From the NCBI GenBank assembly GCA_905234855.1, contig CAJOIU010000004.1, positions 1 to 64,000 of the forward strand: 64,000 bases of DNA, in the 5' to 3' direction. Below, in pieces: positions 34,470 through 42,203 of the stretch (its first letter is position 1; the number at the start of each line of letters is the position of its first letter). This stretch comes from an uncultured Oscillospiraceae bacterium. Its GTDB lineage: Bacteria > Bacillota > Clostridia > Oscillospirales > Oscillospiraceae. The notes under the pieces were generated by a model. The model had not been told where the DNA came from. It searched no databases and was given only the letters and a program-made list of their open reading frames with translations. Position numbers and translations under genes: made by a program.

Positions 34470-35795
34470 ATGATCGCGATACCGGCGCATGTGCGCGAGG
34501 TGCTGGAACGGCTGTGGGAGGCGGGCTTCGAGGCCTATCCCGTAGGCGGCTGCGTGCGGGATGTGCTTCTGGGAAAAACGCCGCAGGATTGGGATATCTG
34601 CACCGCCGCCCGACCCGAGCAGACGCGGGCGGTGTTTGCTGATCGCCGTGTGATCGAAACGGGGATGAAGCACGGCACCGTCACGGTGATTACCGACGGC
34701 CGGCCGGTGGAGATCACTACCTTCCGGGTGGAGGCGGACTATGGCGACCGGCGGCATCCGGACAGCGTGGCGTTCGTGCAAAGCCTGCGGGAGGATCTTG
34801 CCCGGCGGGATTTCACCGTGAATGCCATGGCCTTCGATGCGGACGGCGGGGTGATCGACCCCTTCGGCGGACAGGAGGATCTTGCCCGCGGCGTGATCCG
34901 CTGCGTGGGCGAACCGGAAGAGCGCTTCCGTGAGGACGCGCTGCGCATCCTGCGAGGTCTGCGCTTCGCCGCGAGGCTTGACTTTCGCATCGAGGAAAGG
35001 ACCGCGGAGGCTTTGCGCGACAACCGGGCGCTGCTGAACGATATCTCCCGGGAACGGTTTTTCTCGGAGCTGAAGGGACTTTTATGCGGCACCGGCGCGG
35101 GAGAGGTGCTGCGGGCGTTTCCCGAGGTGATCTTCACCGTGATCCCGGAGCTCGCGGCGGAATATGGCTTCGAGCAGAACAGTCCCCACCATATCCACGA
35201 TATCTGGACGCATACGACCATGGCGGTGGACGCCATCGCACCCGAACCTGCCCTGCGGCTCACCATGCTGCTGCACGACGTGGGCAAGCCGGAAAAATAC
35301 TTCACGGACGAAAACGATGTCGGCCACTTCTACGGTCACGCGGAGGCGGGCGCCGTAAAGGCCGACGCGATCCTGCGCCGTCTGCGGTGCGACAACGATA
35401 CACGGGAAGCGGTCACGCTGCGCATCCGATATCACGATATCGAGCCGCCGCAGACGAAAAAGGGCGTGCGCCGCCTCGTGGTGAAGCTTGGTGAGCCGAC
35501 GGTGCGCGATCTGATCGCCTGCTGGAAAGCGGATTCCGCTGACCGCGCCGCACCTGTTCGGAAGAGGAATCTGGCGTTCATCGGCGTGACCGAAGGATTG
35601 CTGGACGAGTTGATGGCGCAGGAGAGCTGTTTTTCACTCCGTGATCTCGCCGTGGACGGAAGCGACATGCTGGAGCTGGGGATGGAACCCGGCCCGGCGC
35701 TGGGCGATACGCTTCGGGAGCTTTTTCGGATGGTAACGGAGGAGGGGGTCCCGAATGAAAAGGAGACGCTCCTCCGCTATGTAAAAAAGCCGTAA
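34470..35795 (+). CDS. cca: CCA tRNA nucleotidyltransferase with HD domain
   Basis: This 441-residue class II nucleotidyltransferase adds or repairs the tRNA 3' CCA end. Its head carries VGGCVRDVLLGKTPQDWDI with the catalytic DxD, then RRDFTVNAMAFD and the neck motif EDALRILRGLRFAARLDF. A C-terminal HD phosphohydrolase domain is shown by TMLLHDVGKPEKY and the surrounding His residues. The start is 9 bp after the peptidase stop without a clear Shine-Dalgarno sequence, suggesting coupled translation. Confidence 0.93.
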   Translation: MIAIPAHVREVLERLWEAGFEAYPVGGCVRDVLLGKTPQDWDICTAARPEQTRAVFADRRVIETGMKHGTVTVITDGRPVEITTFRVEADYGDRRHPDSVAFVQSLREDLARRDFTVNAMAFDADGGVIDPFGGQEDLARGVIRCVGEPEERFREDALRILRGLRFAARLDFRIEERTAEALRDNRALLNDISRERFFSELKGLLCGTGAGEVLRAFPEVIFTVIPELAAEYGFEQNSPHHIHDIWTHTTMAVDAIAPEPALRLTMLLHDVGKPEKYFTDENDVGHFYGHAEAGAVKADAILRRLRCDNDTREAVTLRIRYHDIEPPQTKKGVRRLVVKLGEPTVRDLIACWKADSADRAAPVRKRNLAFIGVTEGLLDELMAQESCFSLRDLAVDGSDMLELGMEPGPALGDTLRELFRMVTEEGVPNEKETLLRYVKKP

Positions 35796-35798
35796 GAA

Positions 35799-35852
35799 AT
35801 GCATAAATTTATTTATGCATAGATTGCGTTTTATAGGTTGGTATATTAGAAT
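35799..35852 (+). promoter_or_regulatory. 22-bp palindrome and promoter before the DegV gene
   Basis: ATGCATAAAT-TT-ATTTATGCAT (35799-35820) is a perfect inverted repeat. It is followed by TTGCGT (35824-35829), a 17-bp spacer and TAGAAT (35847-35852). The palindrome sits just upstream of the -35, a usual place for an activator or repressor site. Confidence 0.55.
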
Positions 35853-35907
35853 ATCATATAATGTAAATTATCCATCAAAGCAGAAATAGAGAGGAATACT
35901 GGAAAAC

Positions 35908-36753
35908 ATGAAAATCAAGATCACGGCGGACAGTACCTGCGACCTTAGTCGGGAGCTGATCGAGCAGAACGACATCACCATTACGCCTCTCACCGTGACC
36001 TGTGACGGCAAAAGCTACCTCGACGGGGTGGAGATCGATCCCGAGACAATGTTCGAGATCACCGAGTCTACCGGCGGCATCGCAGCGACGGCGGCGGTGA
36101 ACATCCATGCATATACGGATACGTTTTCCGAGCTGCTGAAGGAATACGATGCCATTGTGCATTTCACGATCAGCAGCGCTATGTCCGCCTGCTACCAAAA
36201 CGCCTGCATCGCGGCGGAGGAGCTGGGGAACGTCTATGTCGTGGACAGCCAGAACCTTTCCACGGGCATCGGTCATCTCGTGCTGGATGCCTGCGAGCTC
36301 GCGCGGGAGGGAATTTCGGCGGAGGATATCAAAAAAACGCTGGACGAGCGCAAAAAGAAGCTGGACGTCAGCTTCGTCCTCTCTACGCTGGAATATCTGC
36401 GCCGCGGCGGGCGTTGCACGACGGTGGCGGCGCTTGGCGCGAACCTGCTGAAGCTGCGTCCGTGCATCGGCGTGTCGAACGGCACGATGGGCGTCGGGAA
36501 GAAATACCGCGGCAACATCCGGGACTGCCTCGTGCAGTATGTAAAAGATAAGCTTTCGGCGCCGGAAACGGTGGATCCCCGCAGGGTTTTCATCACCGAT
36601 TCGGGCTTCGATGAGGAGACCCGGAGTATCGTGGAGAAGGCTGTGCGGGAGTGCGTACCCTTCGAGGAAGTTATACATACCCGCGCCGGCTGCACCGTTT
36701 CCTGCCATTGCGGACCGGGCTGCTTGGGCATTTTATTCTATCGAAAAGCGTAA
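35908..36753 (+). CDS. DegV family fatty-acid-binding protein (FakB-like)
   Basis: This 281-residue protein has the DegV fold. ITADSTCDLS at the N-terminus, the fatty-acid carboxylate-binding segment FTISSAMSACYQNA (usual SSxLSGTYQ), a VDSQNLSTGIGHL segment and the conserved TLEYLRRGGR and HCGPGCLGI motifs are visible. DegV/FakB proteins present fatty acids to the kinase FakA for phosphorylation; no fakA is in this window. It is a monocistronic gene followed by 183 bp of AT-rich DNA without an evident terminator. Confidence 0.9.
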   Translation: MKIKITADSTCDLSRELIEQNDITITPLTVTCDGKSYLDGVEIDPETMFEITESTGGIAATAAVNIHAYTDTFSELLKEYDAIVHFTISSAMSACYQNACIAAEELGNVYVVDSQNLSTGIGHLVLDACELAREGISAEDIKKTLDERKKKLDVSFVLSTLEYLRRGGRCTTVAALGANLLKLRPCIGVSNGTMGVGKKYRGNIRDCLVQYVKDKLSAPETVDPRRVFITDSGFDEETRSIVEKAVRECVPFEEVIHTRAGCTVSCHCGPGCLGILFYRKA

Positions 36754-36854
36754 TTATTGATAAAAAATCCGTGGTTGGGGCAGAAAAACCTAACAAATAT
36801 TTTGTTTTTGATGGAAAATTAATAATTTGTTCACAATTTCTATGTTTATAGTTA

Positions 36855-36883
36855 TTGCATTATGTAAAAATTTGGATTACAAT
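36855..36883 (+). promoter_or_regulatory. Promoter of the small coiled-coil protein
   Basis: TTGCAT (36855-36860), a 17-bp spacer and TACAAT (36878-36883). The rest of the intergenic 36754-36936 is AT-rich with no gene. Confidence 0.65.
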
Positions 36884-36936
36884 GCTTTTGGTCTTTAATG
36901 ACATTGCGATAGGTATAACGATAGGGGGTGTATGGA

Positions 36937-37272
36937 ATGTCAAGACCAAAGGGAAGTAAAAACAAGAAAACGCTGCTCAATGAGGCTCGCTTGGGAGAGA
37001 GGATCGCTGAGCAGAAGGCTCTGAAAAAGAAGCTGGATGCTGAGGAAAAAAAGCTGATGGCTTCCATGGAGGAATTGAAGGAGCAGCTTAAAACCAAGCG
37101 TAAGGAGCTTCGCGCCGCGGAAAAGCTGATCGCCTCGCTGGAGAACCAGAAGGAGCAGGCCGATGCGATCGCGGTTGCCGTTGCGCAGAAGAAGGAGATC
37201 GAAAAGGTCGTCTCTTCGCTGGTGAGCAGCGGGCACTCCGCCGATGAAATTCTGGGAATGCTGAAGAAATAA
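36937..37272 (+). CDS. Small basic coiled-coil protein with an AT-hook-like N-terminus
   Basis: This 111-residue protein begins MSRPKGSKNKKT, an RPKGS-type AT-hook-like motif. A continuous Lys/Glu/Leu-rich helix follows (residues about 20-85, with LDAEEKKLMASMEELKEQL in coiled-coil register), and the tail is VSSLVSSGHSADEILGMLKK. The build resembles nucleoid-associated or H-NS-like small proteins, in which a coiled coil oligomerises and a short basic motif touches the minor groove. I do not recognise a named family. An AGGGGGTG precedes the ATG at 36937. It has its own promoter and terminator, so it is likely an abundant single-gene product. Confidence 0.75.
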   Translation: MSRPKGSKNKKTLLNEARLGERIAEQKALKKKLDAEEKKLMASMEELKEQLKTKRKELRAAEKLIASLENQKEQADAIAVAVAQKKEIEKVVSSLVSSGHSADEILGMLKK

Positions 37273-37285
37273 TCCAAAATAGCGT

Positions 37286-37322
37286 GGAACCCCCGCCGGG
37301 TTGGCGGGGGTTCCTTTATTTT
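37286..37322 (+). terminator. Strong intrinsic terminator
   Basis: The 12-bp stem GGAACCCCCGCC/GGCGGGGGTTCC with loop GGGTT is followed by TTTATTTT. Confidence 0.9.
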
Positions 37323-37325
37323 CCA

Positions 37326-39167
37326 TTAAGTGCGTTTATGCAGCAACATGCGGCTGGCGTTCAGGATGGCCAGAACGGCAACGCCCACATCGGCGAAGAC
37401 CGCGCCCCACATGGAGGCGAGTCCCAGCGCGCCGAGGAGCAGGAAAAGTCCCTTCACGCCCAAGGCAAAAACGATATTTTCCCGCACGATGCGCAGGCAT
37501 TTGCGCGAAATATCCATGGCGTTCGTGAGCTTAGCGGGGTCGTCGTCCATCAGCACGATATCGGCCGCCTCGATGGCGGCGTCCGAGCCCATGGCGCCCA
37601 TGGCGATGCCCACATCCGCGCGGCTGAGTACGGGGGCGTCGTTCACGCCGTCGCCCACATAGGCGAGGACGCCGTCGGTCTGCGCCAGCAGCGCTTCCAA
37701 GCATGTCACCTTGTCGGCAGGCAGAAGCTGCGCGCGGACATCGTCGAGCCCCAGCTCCGCCGCGACAGCCTGCCCGACGGCTTCCGTATCGCCGGTAAGC
37801 ATCACGGTGCGGATGCCCCGGGCTTTGAGAGCTGCGATCGCCTCCGCAGCGGTGGGCTTCGGGCGATCCGCGATCACGGCGCAGCCGAGATAGGCGCCGT
37901 TTTTGGCAACATACACCGCCGTGCCGGTCATGGGCGGCTGCGTAGGCTCGATACCCTCCTGCCGCAGCAGCGTTTCGTTTCCGGCGAGGACGGATACGCC
38001 GTCCACCGAGACGGAGATTCCGTGGCCGGGGATCTCCCGCACCTGCGATATCCGGGCGGGATCGGCCTCGCCGCCCCATGCGCGGCGCAGGGACTGAGCA
38101 ATGGGATGGCTGGAATAAAGCTCCGCGAGCGCGGCTGTTTCCAATAGCTCCGCTTCGGAAATGCCCGGCGCGGGGTATAGTTCCGCGAGGGAGAACTCGC
38201 CGCGGGTGAGGGTGCCTGTCTTGTCGAACACGACGGTTTTCGTGTCCGCCAGCAGCTCGAGGTAGTTGCCGCCCTTCACGAGGATGCCCTGCGCGGACGC
38301 GCCGCCGATGCCGCCGAAGAAGGACAGAGGAATGGAGATCACCAGCGCGCAGGGGCAGGAGATGACGAGGAAAATAAGCGCCCGATGCACCCACACGACC
38401 CAGTCGCCTGTGATGAGCGAGGGGATCAGCGCCAGCACCGCGGCGGCGATCACGACGGAGGGGGTATACCATCGGGCGAATTTCGTGATGAAGTTTTCTG
38501 CTTTTGCTTTTTTCGAGGCGGCATTCTCCACCAGATCGAGGATCTTCGCCACCGTGGTCTGGCCGAATTCCTTCGTGACGCGCACGGTGAGGACGCCGGT
38601 AAGGCTCACGCAGCCGGAGAGGATCTCATCGCCCGTCGCCACGTCCCGCGGGGAGGATTCGCCGGTGAGCGCCGCGGTATCGAGCGCGGATGCCCCCTCC
38701 AGCACGACGCCGTCCAGAGGCACTTTTTCGCCCGGGCGGATGACGATGATATCCCCCGGGGCGACCTCTTCGGGATCGACCTCGGTGATCTCGCCGTCCC
38801 GCAGGAGATTCGCTGTGTCCGGGCGGATGTCCATGAGCTGGGCGATAGAGCGGCGGGATTTGCCGACGGCGCAGCTCTGGAACAGCTCGCCAACCTGATA
38901 AAACAGCATGACGCCCACCGCCTCGGCGTATTCCCCCAATACCAGCGCGCCGAGGGTGGCGATGCACATGAGGAAATTCTCGTCGAACACCTGCCCGTGG
39001 GCGATGTTGACGGCGGCTTTACGCAGCACGTCCCAGCCGATGATGAAATAGGGGATCAGAAACAGCGGCAGCCGCCAGAGTCCCTCCACCGGAATGAGCG
39101 CCGCGGCGACCAGAAGAGCGCCGCTCACGAGGCTGCGGACAAGCGTCCGTTTCTGCTTGCGTGTCAT
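37326..39167 (-). CDS. cadA: Heavy-metal P1B-type ATPase (Zn/Cd/Pb exporter)
   Basis: This 613-residue pump has the transmembrane metal motif SCPCALVISIP (CPC), phosphorylation motif DKTGTLT, actuator TGESSP, HP motif in SSHPIAQS and hinge GDGVNDAPVLSRADVG. It lacks an N-terminal metal-binding domain; that domain is a separate gene just upstream that overlaps it by 4 bp (ATGA). The start at 39167 is set by this overlap, as longer frames run into the HMA gene. With the CadC-like repressor upstream the likely substrates are Cd, Zn or Pb ions. The gene ends at the strong hairpin shared with the convergent small protein. Confidence 0.93.
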   Translation of the reverse strand: MTRKQKRTLVRSLVSGALLVAAALIPVEGLWRLPLFLIPYFIIGWDVLRKAAVNIAHGQVFDENFLMCIATLGALVLGEYAEAVGVMLFYQVGELFQSCAVGKSRRSIAQLMDIRPDTANLLRDGEITEVDPEEVAPGDIIVIRPGEKVPLDGVVLEGASALDTAALTGESSPRDVATGDEILSGCVSLTGVLTVRVTKEFGQTTVAKILDLVENAASKKAKAENFITKFARWYTPSVVIAAAVLALIPSLITGDWVVWVHRALIFLVISCPCALVISIPLSFFGGIGGASAQGILVKGGNYLELLADTKTVVFDKTGTLTRGEFSLAELYPAPGISEAELLETAALAELYSSHPIAQSLRRAWGGEADPARISQVREIPGHGISVSVDGVSVLAGNETLLRQEGIEPTQPPMTGTAVYVAKNGAYLGCAVIADRPKPTAAEAIAALKARGIRTVMLTGDTEAVGQAVAAELGLDDVRAQLLPADKVTCLEALLAQTDGVLAYVGDGVNDAPVLSRADVGIAMGAMGSDAAIEAADIVLMDDDPAKLTNAMDISRKCLRIVRENIVFALGVKGLFLLLGALGLASMWGAVFADVGVAVLAILNASRMLLHKRT

Positions 39168-39385
39168 TTGAGAACGATCTCGCAGTCCGGCTCCACCCGC
39201 TTGCAGCATTTCACGACGTCCTTCATGATGGCGTCGAAGCGGGCGTCGTCCGCGTCCACAGTCATTTTCTGCGTCATGAAGCTGACGGAGGCGTCGTTTA
39301 CGCCGTCCAGCTTTTTGATGGCGTCCTCCATCTTGCGGGCGCAGTTGGCGCAATCAAGATCAATGAGCTTGAAAGTCTTTTTCAT
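39164..39385 (-). CDS. Heavy-metal-associated (HMA) domain protein
   Basis: This 73-residue ferredoxin-like metal-binding domain begins KTFKLIDLDCANCARKMEDAIKKLDGV with the CxxC pair (Cys12, Cys15) and ends with a second cysteine pair (CCKRVEPDCE) that could extend the site. Usually this is fused to the N-terminus of CadA; here it is separate but translationally coupled to it. It likely delivers metal to the pump. GAGGAG precedes the ATG. Confidence 0.9.
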   Translation of the reverse strand: MKKTFKLIDLDCANCARKMEDAIKKLDGVNDASVSFMTQKMTVDADDARFDAIMKDVVKCCKRVEPDCEIVLK

Positions 39386-39427
39386 GATGGTTCGCTCCTC
39401 TATACAATCTTTTTACGCGGGGGACAG

Positions 39428-39796
39428 TTACTCGTTCACATGCTCCATGCCTTGAGCGATGATCTTGCGCACATGATCGTCGGCCAGCGAATAGAAAACG
39501 GTTTTGCCGTCCTTCCGCGGCTTTACGAGCCGGCTGGCCTTCAAAAGCCGAAGCTGATGGCTGACCGCGGATTGCGTCAGCCCCAGAAGCTGGGCGATAT
39601 CGCATACGCAAAGCTCTGCCTCGAACAGGGCGTAGAGGATTTTGATGCGCGTGGAGTCGCCGAAGATCTTGAAAAGCTCCGCCAAGTCGTAGAGCGTTTC
39701 ATCATCCGGCATATCCCGCAGTACCTGCTCCACCGTCTGCTCATGCACACAGAGAAAGCCGCACCGTTCGATTTCGCTTGTTCCGATCTCACGCAT
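39428..39796 (-). CDS. cadC: CadC-type ArsR/SmtB metal-responsive repressor
   Basis: This 122-residue winged-helix repressor has the metal-site motif ELCVCDIAQLL in alpha-3 and an N-terminal cysteine pair CGFLC, the same four-cysteine arrangement as staphylococcal CadC, which senses Cd, Pb and Bi. The recognition helix is LTQSAVSHQLRLLKASRLV. The start at 39796 has GAGGTG upstream; the longer frame would overlap the operator. It is first in the operon, and a perfect inverted repeat covers its promoter -10, so it is autoregulated. Confidence 0.9.
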   Translation of the reverse strand: MREIGTSEIERCGFLCVHEQTVEQVLRDMPDDETLYDLAELFKIFGDSTRIKILYALFEAELCVCDIAQLLGLTQSAVSHQLRLLKASRLVKPRKDGKTVFYSLADDHVRKIIAQGMEHVNE

Positions 39797-39815
39797 CTTG
39801 TCACCTCGCCAAACA

Positions 39816-39865
39816 AACATATGAATGGATGTTCATATGTTAGCATAATAACACCGCTGTGTCAA
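39816..39865 (-). promoter_or_regulatory. cadC-cadA promoter with overlapping repressor operator
   Basis: On the minus strand TTGACA (39865-39860), 17 bp, TAACAT (39842-39837). The inverted repeat AACATATGAA-N6-TTCATATGTT (39816-39841) overlaps the -10 and contains the TGAA-N6-TTCA core typical of SmtB/CzrA/CadC operators. Confidence 0.88.
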
Positions 39866-39885
39866 TAGATGAAATGCAAAAATGC

Positions 39886-39919
39886 AAAAACCGCCGCGCG
39901 GCTGCTGCCGTACGGCGGT
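39886..39919 (-). terminator. Intrinsic terminator of the aminotransferase gene
   Basis: On the minus strand ACCGCCG pairs with CGGCGGT across a GC-rich loop and is followed by TTTTTGC. It lies 14 bp after the aminotransferase stop. Confidence 0.65.
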
Positions 39920-39932
39920 CGGACAGTATAAG

Positions 39933-41102
39933 CTATTTGAGGCTTTGCAGAAACAGGGCGATACGGCGCAGGGCTTCCTCCAGATTCTGCATGCTGGCGG
40001 CGTAGCACATGCGCACAAAGCCTTCGCCGCTCTCGCCGAAGGCGTTGCCCGCGATGCAGGCGACCTTCTGCTCCACCAGCAGACGCTCGCAGAATTCCTC
40101 CGAGGAGAGGCCGGAGGAGCGGATGCAGGGGAACATATAGAAGGCACCTCGGGGCTCGAAGCAGTCAAGACCAAGCTGCCGCAGTCCGTTCAGAAGGAAG
40201 CGGCGGCGGCCGTCGTATTCCTCTTTCATGGCCTCGATGTCCTCGTCGCCGCTGCGCAGCGCTTCAATGGCGGCGTATTGGCTGGTGGTCGGCGCCGACA
40301 TGATCGCATATTGATGGATCTTCGTCATCTGGGCGATCAGCTCCTTGGGGCCGCACACATAGCCGAGGCGCCAGCCGGTCATGGAGTAGCATTTCGACAT
40401 GCCGTTCACCACGATGGTGCGCTCGTACATCTCGGGGATATTTGCCATGGAGACGTGATGCCGCCCGTAAGTCAGCTCGGCGTAGATCTCGTCTGACAGG
40501 ACGAGGATATTATGCGCCCGCAGGATGGGAACGAGCTTTTCAAGATCCTCCCGCTCCATGATCCCGCCGGTGGGATTCGAGGGGAAGGGGAGAACGAGAA
40601 CCTTGGTTTTCGGCGTGATGGCCGCTTGGAGCTGCTCGGGGGTGAGGCGGAATTCATTCTCCGCTGTCAGCGGGATCGGCACGGGTACGCCGGAGGCCAG
40701 CGCGGCGATAGGACCGTAGCATACGAAGCTGGGCTCCGGGATCAGCACCTCGTCGCCGGGGTTTATGACGCAGCGGATGGCAAGGTCGATGGCCTCGCTG
40801 CCGCCCACGGTGACCAGTACCTGATTCTCCGGGGCGTAATGCAGGTCGAACCGGCGCTCAAGGTATTCGCAGATGGCCTTGCGCACATCGTTCATGCCGG
40901 CGTTGGAGGTGTATTTCGTAAAACCCTTTTCGAGGGATTTGATGCCGGCAGTGCGGATATGCCACGGGGTCGGGAAATCCGGCTCGCCCACGCCGAGAGA
41001 GATGGCGTCGGTCATCGTTTCGAGGATATCGAAGAATTTGCGGATGCCGGAGGGCTTGATATCCTGCACCCGCTGAGAAATGAGGGAAGTATAGTCGATC
41101 AT
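39933..41102 (-). CDS. Class I/II PLP aminotransferase (AspC/PatA-like)
   Basis: This 389-residue fold-I aminotransferase has LGVGEPDFPTPWHI near the N-terminus, PSNPTGGIM, SDEIYAELTYG with the PLP-binding Asp and Tyr, and SKCYSMTGWRLGYV with the PLP Lys. The terminal Arg that binds the substrate carboxylate is in FVRMCYA. It could act on aromatic, aspartate or branched-chain substrates; the sequence does not decide this. No ilvE lies in the branched-chain block, so this enzyme is one candidate for that last step. Its start overlaps the Lrp stop (ATGA), so it is probably coupled to that regulator. Confidence 0.88.
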   Translation of the reverse strand: MIDYTSLISQRVQDIKPSGIRKFFDILETMTDAISLGVGEPDFPTPWHIRTAGIKSLEKGFTKYTSNAGMNDVRKAICEYLERRFDLHYAPENQVLVTVGGSEAIDLAIRCVINPGDEVLIPEPSFVCYGPIAALASGVPVPIPLTAENEFRLTPEQLQAAITPKTKVLVLPFPSNPTGGIMEREDLEKLVPILRAHNILVLSDEIYAELTYGRHHVSMANIPEMYERTIVVNGMSKCYSMTGWRLGYVCGPKELIAQMTKIHQYAIMSAPTTSQYAAIEALRSGDEDIEAMKEEYDGRRRFLLNGLRQLGLDCFEPRGAFYMFPCIRSSGLSSEEFCERLLVEQKVACIAGNAFGESGEGFVRMCYAASMQNLEEALRRIALFLQSLK

Positions 41103-41590
41103 GAGAAAATCAGCCTCTCCCTCTGTGTCTGGCGCGGCTCGAACACTTTATTCTGCTGCTTATATTTTTTGAGGATGAAATGCGTGGCGGTGGAGGTCAC
41201 GCCCTCAATGGTAGAAAGCTTCTGGGAAACGAACAGCGCTACCTCCCGCAGGGTGCGGCCAGTGATGACGACGGATACGTCATAGCCGCCGCTCATGAGA
41301 TAGCAGCTCTCCACCTCGTCGTATTGGTAAATGCGCTCCGCGATGCGGTCGAAGCCGTCGCCGAGCTGCGGGGTGATCTTTACCTCGATGATGGCTTCAA
41401 CGAATTCCGTGGCGGTTTTTTCCCAGTTTATCAGCGCTTTATAGCCGAGGATCACGCCGTCCGCTTTCAGCGCTTCGATGCGCTGGGCGATATCATCCTC
41501 GGTGGTATTGCACATGGCGGCAAGCTGCGCGGCGCTGTAGGTGCAGTCCTCCTCCAGCAGCTTCACAAGTTTTTTGGAGCATCGATCCAT
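41099..41590 (-). CDS. Lrp/AsnC family regulator
   Basis: This 163-residue protein has an N-terminal winged helix-turn-helix (YSAAQLAAMCNTTEDDIAQRI, LKADGVILGYKALI) and a C-terminal RAM ligand-binding domain (EAIIEVKITPQLGDGFDRIA, GGYDVSVVITGRTLREVA). Such regulators respond to amino acids. The start at 41590 has GGAGG 8 nt upstream; the longer frame has none. Its 4-bp overlap with the aminotransferase suggests that it regulates amino acid metabolism with that gene. Confidence 0.9.
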   Translation of the reverse strand: MDRCSKKLVKLLEEDCTYSAAQLAAMCNTTEDDIAQRIEALKADGVILGYKALINWEKTATEFVEAIIEVKITPQLGDGFDRIAERIYQYDEVESCYLMSGGYDVSVVITGRTLREVALFVSQKLSTIEGVTSTATHFILKKYKQQNKVFEPRQTQRERLIFS

Positions 41591-41696
41591 GGTATAAGCC
41601 TCCCGGATAGTATTGCTGCTATTATACACGAGCATCGGGGAATTGAAAAGAGATTTTTCGCGAAACGCGGTTCGATGCCGGATCGGCATATTGCGC

Positions 41697-41725
41697 TTGT
41701 GTTCAGCGGGAAAATGTGATAATCT
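41697..41725 (+). promoter_or_regulatory. Promoter of the DtxR-like gene
   Basis: TTGTGT (41697-41702), a 17-bp spacer and TAATCT (41720-41725), about 50 bp before the ATG. Confidence 0.5.
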
Positions 41726-41772
41726 ATTATAGTAAAGACAAAAGCAGTCTACGATCCAAAGGAGTTATCACC

Positions 41773-42147
41773 ATGGCAATGAACATCCATGAGTCGGCAG
41801 AGGATTATCTGGAGTGCATCCACATGGAAACGCTCAAGCGCGGCTATGTGCGATCCATCGATGTCGCTAATGCGCTGGGCTATTCAAAGCCCTCGGTCAG
41901 CATCGCCATGAAGCAGCTGGAGGAAAACGGCTATATCACCCGGGATGAGAACCGTTTTCTCTACCTTACGGACAAGGGAAGCGAGATCGCCCTGCGGATC
42001 TATGAACGGCATGAAACGCTGGCTGCCGGCCTCATGAAGCTGGGCGTGAGCGAGGAAAATGCTTACAAAGACGCCTGCAAGATCGAGCATGACTTGAGCG
42101 ACGAGAGCTTTGACCGCATCCGGGAGTACCTCGGAAAAATCAACTGA
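41773..42147 (+). CDS. DtxR/MntR family metal-dependent regulator
   Basis: This 124-residue protein starts MAMNIHESAEDYLECIH, the N-terminal signature of DtxR/MntR/TroR regulators. A winged helix (VANALGYSKPSVSIAMKQLEENGYI, LTDKGSEIAL) and the metal-binding dimerisation helix (ERHETLAAGLMKLGVSEENAYKDACKIEHDLSDESF) follow. It lacks an SH3-like domain, as in MntR. It may sense manganese or iron. AAAGGAG lies 7 nt upstream. No metal transporter is adjacent. Confidence 0.88.
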   Translation: MAMNIHESAEDYLECIHMETLKRGYVRSIDVANALGYSKPSVSIAMKQLEENGYITRDENRFLYLTDKGSEIALRIYERHETLAAGLMKLGVSEENAYKDACKIEHDLSDESFDRIREYLGKIN

Positions 42148-42149
42148 AT

Positions 42150-42196
42150 CGAAAAAAGCCCATACGGAGCCTCGTTTTGAACGAGGCTCCGTATGT
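42150..42196. terminator. Bidirectional intrinsic terminator between dtxR-like and pcrA
   Basis: CATACGGAGCCTCGTT and AACGAGGCTCCGTATG form a 16-bp stem (42161-42195). On the minus strand it is followed by GGCTTTTTTCG, which ends pcrA. Confidence 0.85.
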
Positions 42197-42203
42197 CATC
42201 TAT

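Noticed and set aside
37326-39353. A longer cadA with about 60 extra N-terminal residues
   Set aside because: The extra part is an out-of-frame reading of the HMA gene; the ATGA overlap gives the natural start.
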